From Klebsormidium nitens (Eukaryota; Streptophyta; Klebsormidiophyceae; Klebsormidiales; Klebsormidiaceae), in assembly GCA_000708835.1 (NCBI GenBank), contig DF236995.1, forward strand, positions 124,001 to 188,000: a stretch of 64,000 bases of DNA. The letters run 5' to 3'. Positions 39,083-50,689 of the stretch are shown here, one piece after another. Position numbers and translations under genes: made by a program. The notes beneath the pieces were generated by a model, which was not told the DNA's origin, did no database searches, and saw nothing but the letters and a program-made list of their open reading frames with translations. Numbering within the stretch: position 1 is the first letter of the stretch; each line of letters begins with the position of its first letter.

Positions 39083-41911
39083 ATGAATTGCTCGGAGGAA
39101 GAGATTGCTGGCCTTGCCGCGCTGGTCTTTGACACGCGCCAGAGAGTCATCTCCATCCCGCTCGCGATCCTCTCCCCAAACTACTCATCTTCAATGGCGA
39201 GGATTGCTAAGTCTCTGCCGATCGCCATCAAGGCCTCCCCCTCCCGGGACCAGGAGAACAACAAAAGGGGGGCGCAGGAGCCAGAAGCGTCCCCTCGGAC
39301 TCCTCCCCTGGTCAAGGAGATCAAGAGGAATCGCTCTGTGTCTTCGACTCCGCAGACCCCCAACACGCCTGCGGTGAAAGTGGTCAAGTTCTCCGCTTCA
39401 AAGCCTTCCCCCAATGTTTTTGTTCCCCGGGAAGATGTTAAGGAAACTCCAAGGCAGAGACCGACGTCCGCGCTGCGCGAGTTGTTCAACAGTCCTGGGG
39501 CATCTAGTGCGCAGGTGAGGGTAACAATATTCAAGAGGGATTGACATGAGCTCCAGTTATATCGTTACTGAAGCTAAAACTGAGAAACTTTACCCCAATG
39601 TCTGCGCTTATGCTCACCTCACCCCTTCTAACCCCACCTGGTCTCGTAACCTGAGCTTATCACAAGTAGTCTGGACACTGATGTGAGGTATACCTCCTGT
39701 CCCGTCATCATTGATCATTGTTGTCCGTATCTAGCTTGGGGCAAACCAGCAGTTCTCTTCATAAACATTCGTTCTTCTACCGTTGGTAATGATTCGGAAT
39801 TCCTTCAGTCAGGGCTCCGATTGTTATTCCAATTTGTGACAATTGATTCATATCGCTGTATCCTTACCAATCAGGCGGTGATGGGACCCTTCAATCAGCC
39901 GTCTCAATTCTGAAAGCTTCAGATCTTTTGGCCCTTGCAGTTCCAAAGGCGTCCTTCCAGCGAGCTGATGTCAATCAAGGTGTCAGCACCAGAGGTGGAC
40001 TTGCCTCTGAGCCTGGTTGTTCCTAAGGACGCGTCGATCCTTTCTGTAATAGTCTCCATTCTCCATAAGCTAGATGGATCATCTGTGAGTGCCCAGCTCG
40101 ACAGCAGCGGCTTTGAGCTGAGGATGGTAAGGGACCCCGCACTCTTATGTCACATCATCCGCAGCATGTCTAGCTTCTTGTATGCTTGAGTACTGGCTTT
40201 GTTTACTTCCAGATAGTTGCTTTTACTTTCAATCAAAGAGCAGCTTCTTTTGAGTTTTGTATGAGCGCATGAGCGTACTGTTGTGTCACACACCATGTGC
40301 AGCATGTCAAGCTTCTTTTTTAGAGTAAGTATTGGTTTTGTTTATGCACAACTAGGTGCAATCATACATCGTACAATCATTCAAAATCCAACTTCCTTCA
40401 AGTCCAGTGTCAGCGCCACTGCCCCAAATCAGCTGACCCTTTGTACTAGTTCAGATCTGCACAGAACTGGCCCATGAAACGTGCTATATCTCATTCCTCC
40501 TCTTCCTGATTCCAGTAGATCTCTTGAAATGGGCTCTTGTTGATGAGAGATGTCCATTATGTAGCAATGCTTGATGTACGTGCTTGACCAACTCTCTTCC
40601 AAAGTTTGTTCAGGCATTTTGGTCGCAGGGAGCTCACAGCACCTCTTGCTTCTCTTCAATCACAATCTTCCATGGATAGAAACCCAAATAACCTTTCAAC
40701 AATTGCACACCTTCTTTGCACAGATTGACGCTTGAATGAGGTTTCATCTGACTCCGTATCCTTCGCGTTGCAGGTCGATGACGATGAGCCAGACATGGGC
40801 CTTCCCGCACTGGGTGCCAATCAGCAGATTGGCTCCTTCGGTTGCACCTTCTTTGCACTGGTCAAAAAGGCCGGCGCAACGAAATCTCCAAACCCTGCCT
40901 CTAAACCTGCTCCTGGGTTAAGAGAGGACCAGAGTGGCGCGAGCGCCCCTCTGCCGCTACAGTCAGAAGCGCACCCCCCTGCGCGGCAGGCAGAGCCGAG
41001 GGTCGCTACCGCCTCCTGCTTCCACTTTGACGAGTTTTCCGCGAGCATGTACAAAGAGTTTGACGTCGTTAAGGTTAACCGGCACGGGTTCCGGCAGCTC
41101 AGGAAGATGGGCATCGACCGGGATAAGATCTATAACCTGGCCCCCAAGGCTGTGGCGGACGGGGAGTCTGCCAAGAAGGGCGCCGGGCTGTTCGGCGGCC
41201 TTCTGTCGAGTAAAAGCGGGGCAGTGAAGAAGGTGGGCTTTCTGCCTCTCTGTTGAAGCGCCTAATGCTGAGCATGTCAGCAGCATCGACTTTGAGCAGC
41301 CCACTTTGTGCTGCTGACAACAGGTCTTCGGAAGCTTCGCGTTTTTTACCCAAAAACAATTGGTGCCTGCAAAAGTGATGTCTGATGTAAGGTGGAGAAG
41401 GGAAACAGATGAAGAATGTAAAGAATGTGCATGCTCTTGCTCTTGCGGGCTGCAATGTCGATGGGAGGGGGGCTTGTTTGATGTTGTGCTGCTTTCCTGT
41501 TGCAGAAGTCACGCCTCATCAGAGAAGTCCGGTCAATAGAGCCGGTAGAAGGTCAGCCGATGAGCATCAGCCTTGTCTACAATGAAAAGGGGGGCGAGAC
41601 GTCGACCTACGTCTTTGTTACGAACTCGGGGGAGGAAGCAGGTACGTCAATCAAGAAACAGTCGGCCAACAAGCTGAGGCTGCTTTGACCAGTTGGCAGC
41701 TTTCTATGCAAAGTCATTACGCTGTTTGACAGATCAGTCTCCGAAGGGAGACTTTCAGAAGGCTCTGCTACCAGACTTCGTATTGAGAGGTGTAGACTTT
41801 GATCAACTGCTCAACTACCAAGACTGCTATTGACACTCGTCTCCATTTCATGCAGCGGACATCATCGCTCGGGTGAGGTTTCTGCAACGTCTTCACATGA
41901 AAGGTCACTAG
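39083..41911 (+). CDS. SIN1: SIN1/AVO1-like TORC2 subunit (CRIM and PH domains)
   Basis: Five exons, 39083-39514, 39941-40126, 40774-41232, 41506-41641 and 41856-41911, join in phase to about 422 residues. Residues 1-144 are a low-complexity, basic and serine/proline-rich region. The CRIM domain follows (about 150-240): PEVDLPLSLVVP, ILSVIVSILHKLD, GFELRM then VDDDEPDMGLPALGANQQIG and SFGCTFFALVKK, matching the animal form (EDDGEVDTDFPPLDSNEPI, KFGFSTLALVEK). The C-terminal SIN1-type PH domain spans exons 3-5: FDEFSASMYKEFDVVKVNRH, GIDRDKIYNLAPK, SRLIREVRSIEP, SISLVYNEKGGETSTYVFV, GEEAADIIARVRFL. In animals and fungi SIN1 binds RICTOR/TOR and recruits AGC kinases. An upstream exon is possible: the frame stays open before the ATG to an AG at 39047-39048. 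A clear Raf-like RBD between CRIM and PH was not seen. Confidence 0.8.
40150..40350 (+). repeat. Tandem duplication within SIN1-like intron 2
   Basis: TCACATCATCCGCAGCATGT with CTAGCTTCTT...GTACTGGCTTTGTTTA (40150-40205) recurs as TCACACACCATGTGCAGCAT with GTCAAGCTTCTTTT...TATTGGTTTTGTTTA (40285-40345). Offset about 137 bp; intronic only. Confidence 0.7.
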
Positions 41912-43224
41912 GCAACTCCGCCTTGTTGCTGCAAGTAGTAGGACACATATAACCAGGTAATTGAAAGGCTTGGCTGATGCCACTGAAAATGGTTAATCGA
42001 GACCTGGGGTAGATGTGCGCGAGCATGTTGCTGTATTTATATCTTCGCAGTCGGCAAAGTCAACTGTAATTTGGAGACAGAACACTGTCTAATGTATATT
42101 GGATGACAGGAAGCTAAAGCTGACACTAACTATCCGCTCCTAAATTGCATCCTCCAGCAGCGTTCTTCAAAAGCAGATTGATAAAGGCAGTTTCTATCTG
42201 CTGTTCAATCATGATGTCTGTACCAGATCGGCCACTGCATCCTTCAACAAATGATAATTGGCAGCATATCTCCGGTACAAGTCGAAAAGCTGGTAACGCT
42301 TTACAGACTTGCCTTGGTCATTGAGGTCGGGGGCCAGCTGAGCACTGTATCCTTAAATAACTTAACGGCATGTTCGAATCTTAAGCACTGAGAAACAGAC
42401 AAAATGCGAAGTAGCTATGCCACAACCAAAGACTCAGGTGCAGGATCGATTGGCAAATGCAGGTTCTTAGTACGGTTAGATGCCATAGGTTTGATCAAAC
42501 GAGTTGAGCACTGATTAAGCCCATGGGCCGCGGCCGCGCCGCCGCGGCTCCGATATACACCGACACATGGTCCATGGACCGATCCGCCCGGAACACGCGT
42601 GACCAACTTCTAATCTATATCCGATTTTAGTATGCGCAGTGCACATAAATATATACAGGATACCTGATCAGTCGGACTCGATCCGGCCGCGCCGGCCTGC
42701 GCCCATGATGCAGCATTATGTGCTGCACTCATGCGCCGGCCGGCCATGGTGGGACGGTCTGTACTAACTAACATCAAACAACGTTTCGGGCCGGCCGCCG
42801 ACTGGCAATCGCCGCGCAGGCTTTGCGCATATATATGCGCACAGCCATGCACCGTCTCGCCACATGAATCTCGGAGTCTGCCCTCGCTCGATCCGCCGCG
42901 GTGAGACATGCACTGACCAGCTTGCATTTGCCAGGCTCGGCTTGCGATTTAGTTTGTTTAGGCGCTGCGGCGGCACCAAGGCTGAGCCAGCTTCTCATGA
43001 TTGGATAGGCTGAACCAACTCGAAACATAAATGATCCGGGATCGACCATCCGCGGCTTTGCACAGTCCTGTCAAGGTCGTGCCAAAGAAAATCCTAACAG
43101 TGGCAGGCTCAATGGTCAATCGCAGGTAAGCGGCTCTTTCAAGTTTGTACACGCAAAGTGTACTGGCCCGGGCCCAGCCAGTATGCTCTCAAGAATTTCA
43201 CAACGTCCTTGTCGCGAACAGGTC
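41912..43224. other. Intergenic between convergent SIN1-like and HECT genes
   Basis: The two genes converge here, so both 3' ends lie in this stretch. A GC-rich palindromic block (GGGCCGCGGCCGCGCCGCCG near 42525) and CCGGCCGGCC words (42733, 42790) are present. No further gene seen. Confidence 0.4.
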
Positions 43225-46200
43225 TCAAAGTTGACCGAAAGAACCGTTCCCCCACTTGAAGGCCACCAGCAGCTTCTTCTCGAGTTCCTGAGAGAGGACG
43301 CGACACTCGACATCAGCTGTGCGGGTGAATATACAAGCTCAGTGCACGGTCTTTAGCGGACAAGCTCTACCTTAGAGTATGCAGTTGCAATTTGACGTCA
43401 TGAGCATAGTAGTGAGCAAAGTGCTAAAATCATACCACGTCGACTGACGTCAAAGAGCTTCTTTGCTTTTTCTTAATACTTCAAAAGTTACCTCTGCAAT
43501 CGAGCACACGGGCAATCTCAGGGTCCAGAAGCACGTGCTGGCTTGCGGTAGGAGGGTGCACGGGCTTTTCGCAGGCCCGGATCTCTTCTTGCACGATGCA
43601 CACGTACAGGAGACCACCTTGATCATGTGCTTCGGAGAGGCCTGCAAAACCGAAAGCCGTCAAAGGAATATCGTTATATAGGGGAACCAACTGGGAAAAG
43701 AAGAAGGCCTTTTCGCAGTGCGTTGCAACCAAGCCCGTTACCGAAGCACTCAAGTTTTGCATCAAGATAATCTTTCTCCATCTGCAGTCTTTGCCACTTT
43801 TCTGCCTGATCACTCCCGGAGCAACAACAACCGGTCGCTGATTCTCATACACCCGCTTGTGCTGCAGAAGATGGGAGAGAGACACCCTAGGAAGCATACA
43901 AGTTGGTATAACCGAAACAATCAATTCCGTTGCATTTCATCTAGAAAAAAAGACTCGAACTTACGTCTGGGTTTTTCAGACCGCCGATGGGCAGGACGCA
44001 CAGGCCCGTCGTGAACTTGAGGAAGTCGCTGAGCGTGCTCTGGTCCCAGGCGTCGAGCAGAGCGAGGAGCTGTTCCTTGTGGACCGCCTGCGAGAGCTCT
44101 CCCGGGGGGAAGTGGAGGAAGACGGCCACGTCTCGGCCGTTCATCACCTCTGTTCCGCACATGCGGTCCTGAAAGTCGAAATGAATTCTCATCAGCCTCG
44201 ACACTTCGTAAGTGTCAAACAACGAGAGCGTGACGGAACTTGACAAGGACAAAGAGTGCAAAAGTGTCTATGCAACTTCTCTGAGGTGATCTGTCTGCTT
44301 AAGTGGGGTATATCCCTTACCTCCAAGGCAGCGGGTGATAGAGTGCGAAGCTGGTCGTAGAGAGGACCGATCTGCGACATGCCCTCGCGGAGGGCCTCCA
44401 GCGCTTCCAGACGGCTGCAAAAGCGGCTGCTTGTCAAGGACATCGACAGGCCTTTCAAGCAGAACGTTTGTAAGATAACTAATGAAGCTTCTGACTTCAG
44501 GGAAAGCCCAGGACGAAAGGTCGAACTCCACAGACAATCGTCTTTGCAGTCCCGATGTGCAGCTAACTGCATCCTCATCAGGCGAAGAGGTGGATTATCA
44601 TCAGTCTCTGATGTTCATCCATCTTCAAGAGCTCAAGCCTTGCGAAATGATTCTTACCATCCCAGGAGCTTCTCGTAGACCATCTGGTCCACGAACTGTG
44701 CCCGGTTCTCAGAAGTGACGGCGTCCGCCGGGTCGCCGACCGAGTCGAAGGACAAGCACATGTTGTCGAGATCCTGAGCAAGAAAAGAAATCAGTCAGCA
44801 ACTTGTATCAATCACAAAGTGGTTTCACAACCTCCCCTTGAGCAGCAGTGAGGTTAGCGGACTCGCTATGTGCAGATATGCTGTCCGGTTTCGTACCTGT
44901 CTGGTCGTTTACGGAGAAAGGCAACTCACCTCAGAAGTAGCGGCCAGGATGCTTTCATACGAGCGTTTTAGTTGAGGGTCGAAGGACCCCAAATCGTCTG
45001 CGGGCAAAGAAATCGCATTCGTCGAAACGATGAAAGAGAAGAAGAATAGGTCGGCGGATGCACAGCCAAAGCAGAGGTGCTGTCTTCTGTGAAAGTTGAA
45101 GGACAGATTATGCTGGTTGTCCATGACTCGTGCTTACCGAGATCGAGGGGACAATCGAGGACGAACTTGAAGAAGGTGGAAGCTAGACGCCTTGGTAGAG
45201 GAACCTGTACAAGGATGCGGACTCATCCCTCTGTGCAACGAGGTCCGCGGGCGGAGTCTCTCGGCGTGCATGCATACGAAAGCAAGACCGCTCCGAGGAA
45301 GATTTGAGCACTCACAAAAAGTTGACACGTTACTTACCTGGTCCAGGATGCTCTTGATGAAGACCTTCCCTATCTGCAGAAACGTGTTTGCCCACTCTTT
45401 CTTGTCGGTGCCGGGCCCTGGAACATCGAAAAGTCTTGCTTTTTAATTGCATCAACAATTTTGTTAGCGAAGAGCTGCTTGACAAATCGACTTGGCAACC
45501 AAGCTATGCTTTTTCTTCTAGAAAGTTCAGAAGCTCAAACGAACACTCCAACTCTCAGAAATGTCAATCCTTGGTCGGGCTGATCACCGTGGCGTGAATG
45601 CCCGGCCTGCAGGCTGAGACTTCTCTGAGTCAGGCCGAGAACTTCTCTAAGTGTACAAGAAGAAGCAACGAAAGGCTCTTCATACCTCTCTCAGCCGGAA
45701 GCAGCGTGACCCGTTCAGAGCAGGAACGGCTGTCGTCGAGATCGACGGCACAACTAGTGAACAAGCCAACCTTCGGCTCGAAGGCAGCTAAGAAGAAACA
45801 GGTAAAAGAGCTCGGCTGTCAAGCCACCAGCATCCATTCCTGCAGAAGGAAGAAAACTCAAGTAAGAACGCAGTAAAAAGCCTTCAACCTTTGACGGTTT
45901 GCTTTGCATGATAGCAGCAGCACTTGCCGATGAGATCAGCGGAATGTATGAGTCCTCTTAGTACATACCTTCCTCTCCTTTGAATAGGACCGCAAAATCG
46001 TCAAGGAGTTCCTCTCCTGCATTCAGTTGGCAGCAGAACGTTTGAGTTAGAGATGATTGACAGTATTCTACCCTGTATCGGCCTGATTGCACCAATAATC
46101 TGCTCAAGCGCTGATGGGAAGGGAACAATTTTTCAAACTCTGCTCGCGAGTCAGTGGACAATCTGGTGCAGGCGGCACAGATCTATGTATAGTACCTTTC

Positions 46201-47743
46201 AGCTCCGAAAACAGCGCAATGATGCTCTCAACCATTCTGACCCGCTCAACCTGCATGCACGAGTGCTCAGCTATGAGTTGACAGCTGATGTTGAAATGCA
46301 TGATTTCAATCTGGAAAAGGTCTTCAAGACTTCTACATGAAGAGGAGAGTTTCCTCTCAAACGTCCTTAAATGGACAGGATTCACTACCTGCTTTTGCCG
46401 TCCCCTTGTTCGAACGCGCTTCTTCCGCTTCTCCTTCAGTTCCTGAATACTCTGGTCAACAATCGCCACTGCTGCACTTCCGAAGGCCTGCAATTGACAA
46501 TCAAATGAAGTTAATTACTACATAATTCATATGTCATGCAGTATTCTCACATAGCCCCAGTCCATCAGGGATGCATGGTGTTTCAAAAGGAACAATTGCT
46601 TCACCGATTGGAATCCAAAGACGGGACACAATGACTTGCCTGTGATGGGGACTGCACCTCCACCTTGGGAGCAGGCATGGAGGTTGACCCGTTCCGTTTG
46701 CCAGTCTGCCTTGGCCTGTGGTTTACTTGCCCCTCTTCAGATGTGATTTCTTCGACTTTCTGCTTGCCTTTGATGTCATTATTGACAGTTTGTTGTTCAG
46801 AAGGACCAGGAGCTTGCAACTTTCCTGCTTCATCAACACCCAAGCTAGAAGGATTGGCAGGCAAAGACGCATTGCTTCTGATAGACTTCCAACCTTTCAT
46901 GGCCTTTCGCAAGAGTTGCTGAACGTGTAGTGTCTTGGCTTGAGCTTTTCGTTCCATCTCCTGCTGCTGCAAGCGCTGCTGCTCCAGTTGCTCAAACACC
47001 TTCATGGCTGCTGCTAGCTTACGCTGCTCCCTCCTGGTATCTGACAGCGGTACTGCGACCGGCAGAGGTAAGGCTTTGCTTTTCATGGAGGCTTTGGAAT
47101 CTGCCTTCCGCTCAGTATCTGCATTTGCCCCCGCGCCTTCTTCCAGGACCTGAATACCAGGACTTTCTTCTGTGTTGAAAGGCAAGCCACTTCTTCCCTC
47201 AGGTAAGACACTTGTTGTTCCCTTCTCTACAGGACCTTGGGAACTGTCAGCTTCTTGAGGCCTGCCCAGCAGAGAAGCGCTCTCTGGTTTGTATTCTGAA
47301 GTGTCTGCCACAGCAACCTCTGCCTCCTTGGCTGATGCTGTTGTGGCATGATGCACATTCGGGGCCTGGCCTGCACCGATTGCTGCTATGGGTACGGGTC
47401 TGCTCTGTTGAGAAGCCTTTTTTGTCAGTTCTGTTGCATGTTTGGCAGAACGCTGGTTGGTAACATCTTTGAGTACTCTTTGTGCCTTGCCTGAGGTCAG
47501 CTTTGCTGCAGGCTTGTCCTTCGATTCAGATTCTCTCACATCCTTCTCGGCTTTCCTGCGAGCCTGATCAGACATGGTTCTGCTTAGTCGCATGGGCAGC
47601 TTATGAACAGCATTCTCTGCAATGCTCTCAGAAGTTTCTCTTGGACCTCCTGCCCCCTTCCTGTTAGGCTCCATTGCAATCCTGCTCTGCAAATCATGCA
47701 GCAAAGGCGCGCACTGACATCTTCTTCCTAGTTTGCGGACCAC
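43225..47743 (-). CDS. HECT-type E3 ubiquitin ligase (with a single-base frameshift)
   Basis: Thirteen exons: 46640-47743, 46389-46487, 46196-46250, 45969-46016, 45686-45839, 45338-45417, 45138-45204, 44930-44997, 44658-44773, 44321-44414, 43965-44168, 43492-43641 and 43225-43305. About 772 residues if the frameshift is corrected; an alternative start is 47674. HECT ligases accept ubiquitin on a cysteine and pass it to substrates. The N-terminal 370 residues are low-complexity, ending in a coiled coil (QLEQQRLQQQEMERKAQAKT). The HECT domain shows LFKGEEGMDAGGLTAELF, FEPKVGLF, FLQIGKVFIKSILDQ, LPRRLASTFFKFVLDCPLDL, DLDNMCLSFDSVGDP, SENRAQFVDQMVYEKLLG, FLKFTTGLCVLPIGGL and the catalytic LPQASTCFWTLRLP (Cys about residue 733), ending KWGNGSFGQL. 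The subfamily is not recognised. Exon 5 needs a one-base shift near 45789; intron 1 has a GC donor; the start of the last exon is the least certain border. Confidence 0.85.
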
Positions 47744-48426
47744 GCTCTGCGCAGCTGTATTGGCATGTTGTTGAATGCGTCACATGTCGCACCGCACTTC
47801 TACTTGTGCTGCTCAAGCGGAACCATCAGGTGCTTCTTTGACCAGGAACCTTCTGCTTTGCGCAGCAATGCATGTTGCTCTCAAGCTAAACTTGTGTGCC
47901 TCTGAGCAACCTTCTGAAAAGAGATGCACCACCGGTCCACAACATCTGATTTCCCTCAAAGCGCGATACCAAACAAACAACGCGCATTTCTTGACATGCG
48001 ACCAGCGCTCAGGAAATTAAATTTGCGCGTCTACTAGTATACTGACGCGCGCGTTGCAAGCTCCATTCTCACCCCTAATGCGGAACTTGGAGATGACTCC
48101 GTCTCATTGGAAAAACCTGCTTTATTCAACGTCAGTGTGGGACGGTGTTCTGAAAAGCAATGCGTCCTTACAAGTTACAGGAAAGAGGAAGATCGACCTT
48201 CCATTGGTGGACCTAAGGTGCCATCCGTGGCGAGATATGTATGTGGGAGAAGAGGAGGCATGTGTCTTTCTATCAAAATGCTCTGCAAAGTAGTTTAGAA
48301 CTGCGGCAGGTGGCCTGCACCAAAGAATGCTGACACGGGGGCAATCTGGTTTTGCGATACGCCGTTTGCTGTTTGGTGGTAGCGTACAAGGGTGGCAGCA
48401 AATTTGACGGAAGCTTATCGACAAAC
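47744..48426. promoter_or_regulatory. Shared divergent promoter region, HECT ligase / OTU protease
   Basis: A 680-bp gap separates the minus-strand HECT start (47743, or 47674) from the plus-strand OTU start (48427). Both promoters must lie here, in the 5' parts of the two genes or in both. A GCGCG-rich core with ACGCGCGCG and TTTGCGCG words sits near 48020-48055. No TATA box stands out. Confidence 0.5.
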
Positions 48427-50683
48427 ATGGCTACGCGAAGTCGGAGGGCAACACGTGGTAGCAATGAGGCAATGCTGCGTCAGTTCAACGATCAATTGCA
48501 AACAGCAAAACGACAGATCAGAGCTATTGCAGGTGAGCGGTTGGCACCACATTCAGGATATCAATCAACTCTAATTGGCGCTGTTCTGATGTTGGCTTTG
48601 CATGGCCAGACATCAGCTCTTTGCCACCCCGGCGATCAGTTGACTGGTTGTGTATCGCTGCTGGTCATCACATGAAGTTAGTTGATTCCAAATGCTGCGA
48701 GTTTATACAAAGAAATAGCAGACTTGTGAACCTTTGATACTTACACAGTCTGTCTAACACATCGTCTTGCAGGAGACGGCAACTGCATGTTCAGAGCAGC
48801 GGCTGACCAACTCTTTGATGATGACGACAGGCATATGGAAGTAAGAGAGGCGTCTTAAGCAAGCGCTTTTGTCGCAGCATTGCAGATTAGTTTACTCTGT
48901 GAAGGTACTTTTGGATCCATCAAGGTTCGATGTGAAGTTGAGGATGCAATGTATAAATGCTTACTGAACTAGGATTGATTTTGTGCTTTTCAAAGGTTTC
49001 TTCCAGATGTCTTGCAGTTCCAGCAAGCAGTCCCCCACATAGTACCATTGTACTTTGTGCAGGTACGGCAGCTAACAGTGGACTACATGCTGAAACATGA
49101 AGAAGAGTTCGTCTCCTTTCTTGCACCTGCGACAAGACCTGCATATAAGAAGGTACCGTCTCAACAGCATTGGTTGACTTGCATTGCACATCAATCGCAT
49201 AAGTGCTTGCAAAGAATAGTCACATCTTTATGCAGAAACGAACGCCGTCTGAGTGTAGCCTGCTCCATTTTTCTACTTCAGACTAGGTGGTTCGGAACAG
49301 AAACGACTGGTCTAGCACCATATCACGTAGTCGTGCATTTCCATGTGCAGTATTGTGCACTCATGCGCAAAGATGGACGCTGGGGAGGTAAGCCAGCTGA
49401 TGTCCCTCTGAACAAGCCTTCCCATCTTGTAAAGCCACCCACCCCTGTAGTGTCCGCCCCATTCCACTTATCCAAAGGTGTCTTACATCTTGTGTCTGCT
49501 ACCTTTCGAAAGATGGTCTTGCTGTTATGTAAATGATGCCACGGTTTTGTTTGGCAGGACACATTGAGCTCGCGGCTCTGTCAAAGGCATACAAGGTCTC
49601 CATAATTCTTCATCGACTTGGGGAGAAGCCAAAGTTGCTCATACAAAACGAAGGGGACACGAAAGAGATTCAACTGGCTTTTCATCAAAATATCAATGAG
49701 CACTACAACTCGGTGGTCAAAATCAGCGACAGCGAAGGGCGAGCAGCACGTGAGTATCTCTGACAAATTGCTTTTTGAACTTCGTCCATCTTTTTATGGA
49801 GGCCAGACTTTGATAGCCACCTAGCCAAGAATGAAGATTTCGCTCGTAAGAGGACGGGTATCCGAAGAGAGCTTGTCATCTTTGGTCACTTCCAGGGGAA
49901 AATCTTTGCTCATTCCAGGGGAAAATCGATGCGTAAAGTTTCGAAACGTAAGAGTTCAAACTGACCCTGCTATTGGACTCGCTCGGTTGGTCCAGCCTCA
50001 AGGAGAGCTGGGAAGGAGAACGTTTCACCGGCAGGGGAGCCCCTAAAGTCCGAAGCACCGGCAGTCTCTCGAGGTCGAAAGACGCAGAAGCAGGCAAAGG
50101 AAACGACACCATCTCCGCTTGGGAACCTCCCGCCCGCAAAGCCATCCCCTCTAGCAAGCACCCCAGATCTGACAGCAGAAGGAGCGTCAAAAAAGCTGCA
50201 TAACTTGCAGTTGTCAAGCGGAAAGCCGGCTGCCGCGGAGGATACTGACGTGGACCTGGATAGCATGACGCTAGACGAACTGAAAGGGCTTTATATCAGC
50301 ATGTTCGAGCAGAAAGGCAGGGGGAGAACCGTCCGGTGGTATAAAGAGCGTATCCTGGCAGGTAAAGGACAGGAAGAGCCGGCCACTATCTTGTCTGCTG
50401 ATCGGTTGATTGTCGGGCAGCCTGTCAAACAAAAGGGAGGGATTCTGTTTTGAACTCACAAGTTCCACAGCCCTCTCTTTGTACCTTGTGGTTTTTTGTA
50501 GACGATCTTACCTCCCGCAAAGGTGTCGGCGTTGCTTTGACCGTTACTTCGGCTTCCCAGGCTATATCCAAATCATGCCGATTGTTTGCATCGACTTGCC
50601 ACCACTTGTTTGACGCCCTTTCCGCCTGTCGTGCAGAGTATCGAGTCCGTGAAACGCTTCAAGAAGACGCCGCTGAGGATTAA
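48427..50683 (+). CDS. OTU-domain cysteine protease (deubiquitinase, OTUD3-like)
   Basis: Exons 48427-48532, 48773-48840, 49063-49152, 49351-49387 and 49558-49749 join in phase and make a full OTU domain. OTU proteases remove ubiquitin from proteins. The catalytic GDGNCMFRAAADQLFDDDDR gives Asp and Cys; then HMEVRQLTVDYMLKHEEEFV, YCALMRKDGRWGGHIELAAL, YKVSIILHRLG and NEHYNSVV with the catalytic His. The short N-terminus before the domain and the order of motifs resemble OTUD3-type enzymes. The C-terminal part is less certain: frames between 49830 and 50200 are basic and serine-rich, and DSMTLDELKGLYISMFEQKG followed by GRTVRWYKERILAG (50257-50361) looks like a small helical DNA/protein-binding motif. 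A donor after it (GTAAAG) can join an exon from 50638 ending in EYRVRETLQEDAAED and the stop at 50681-50683. Confidence 0.85.
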
Positions 50684-50689
50684 GGGTCT

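Noticed and set aside
46718-47667. Several plus-strand open frames, 60-83 codons
   Set aside because: All are antisense to the first exon of the HECT gene.
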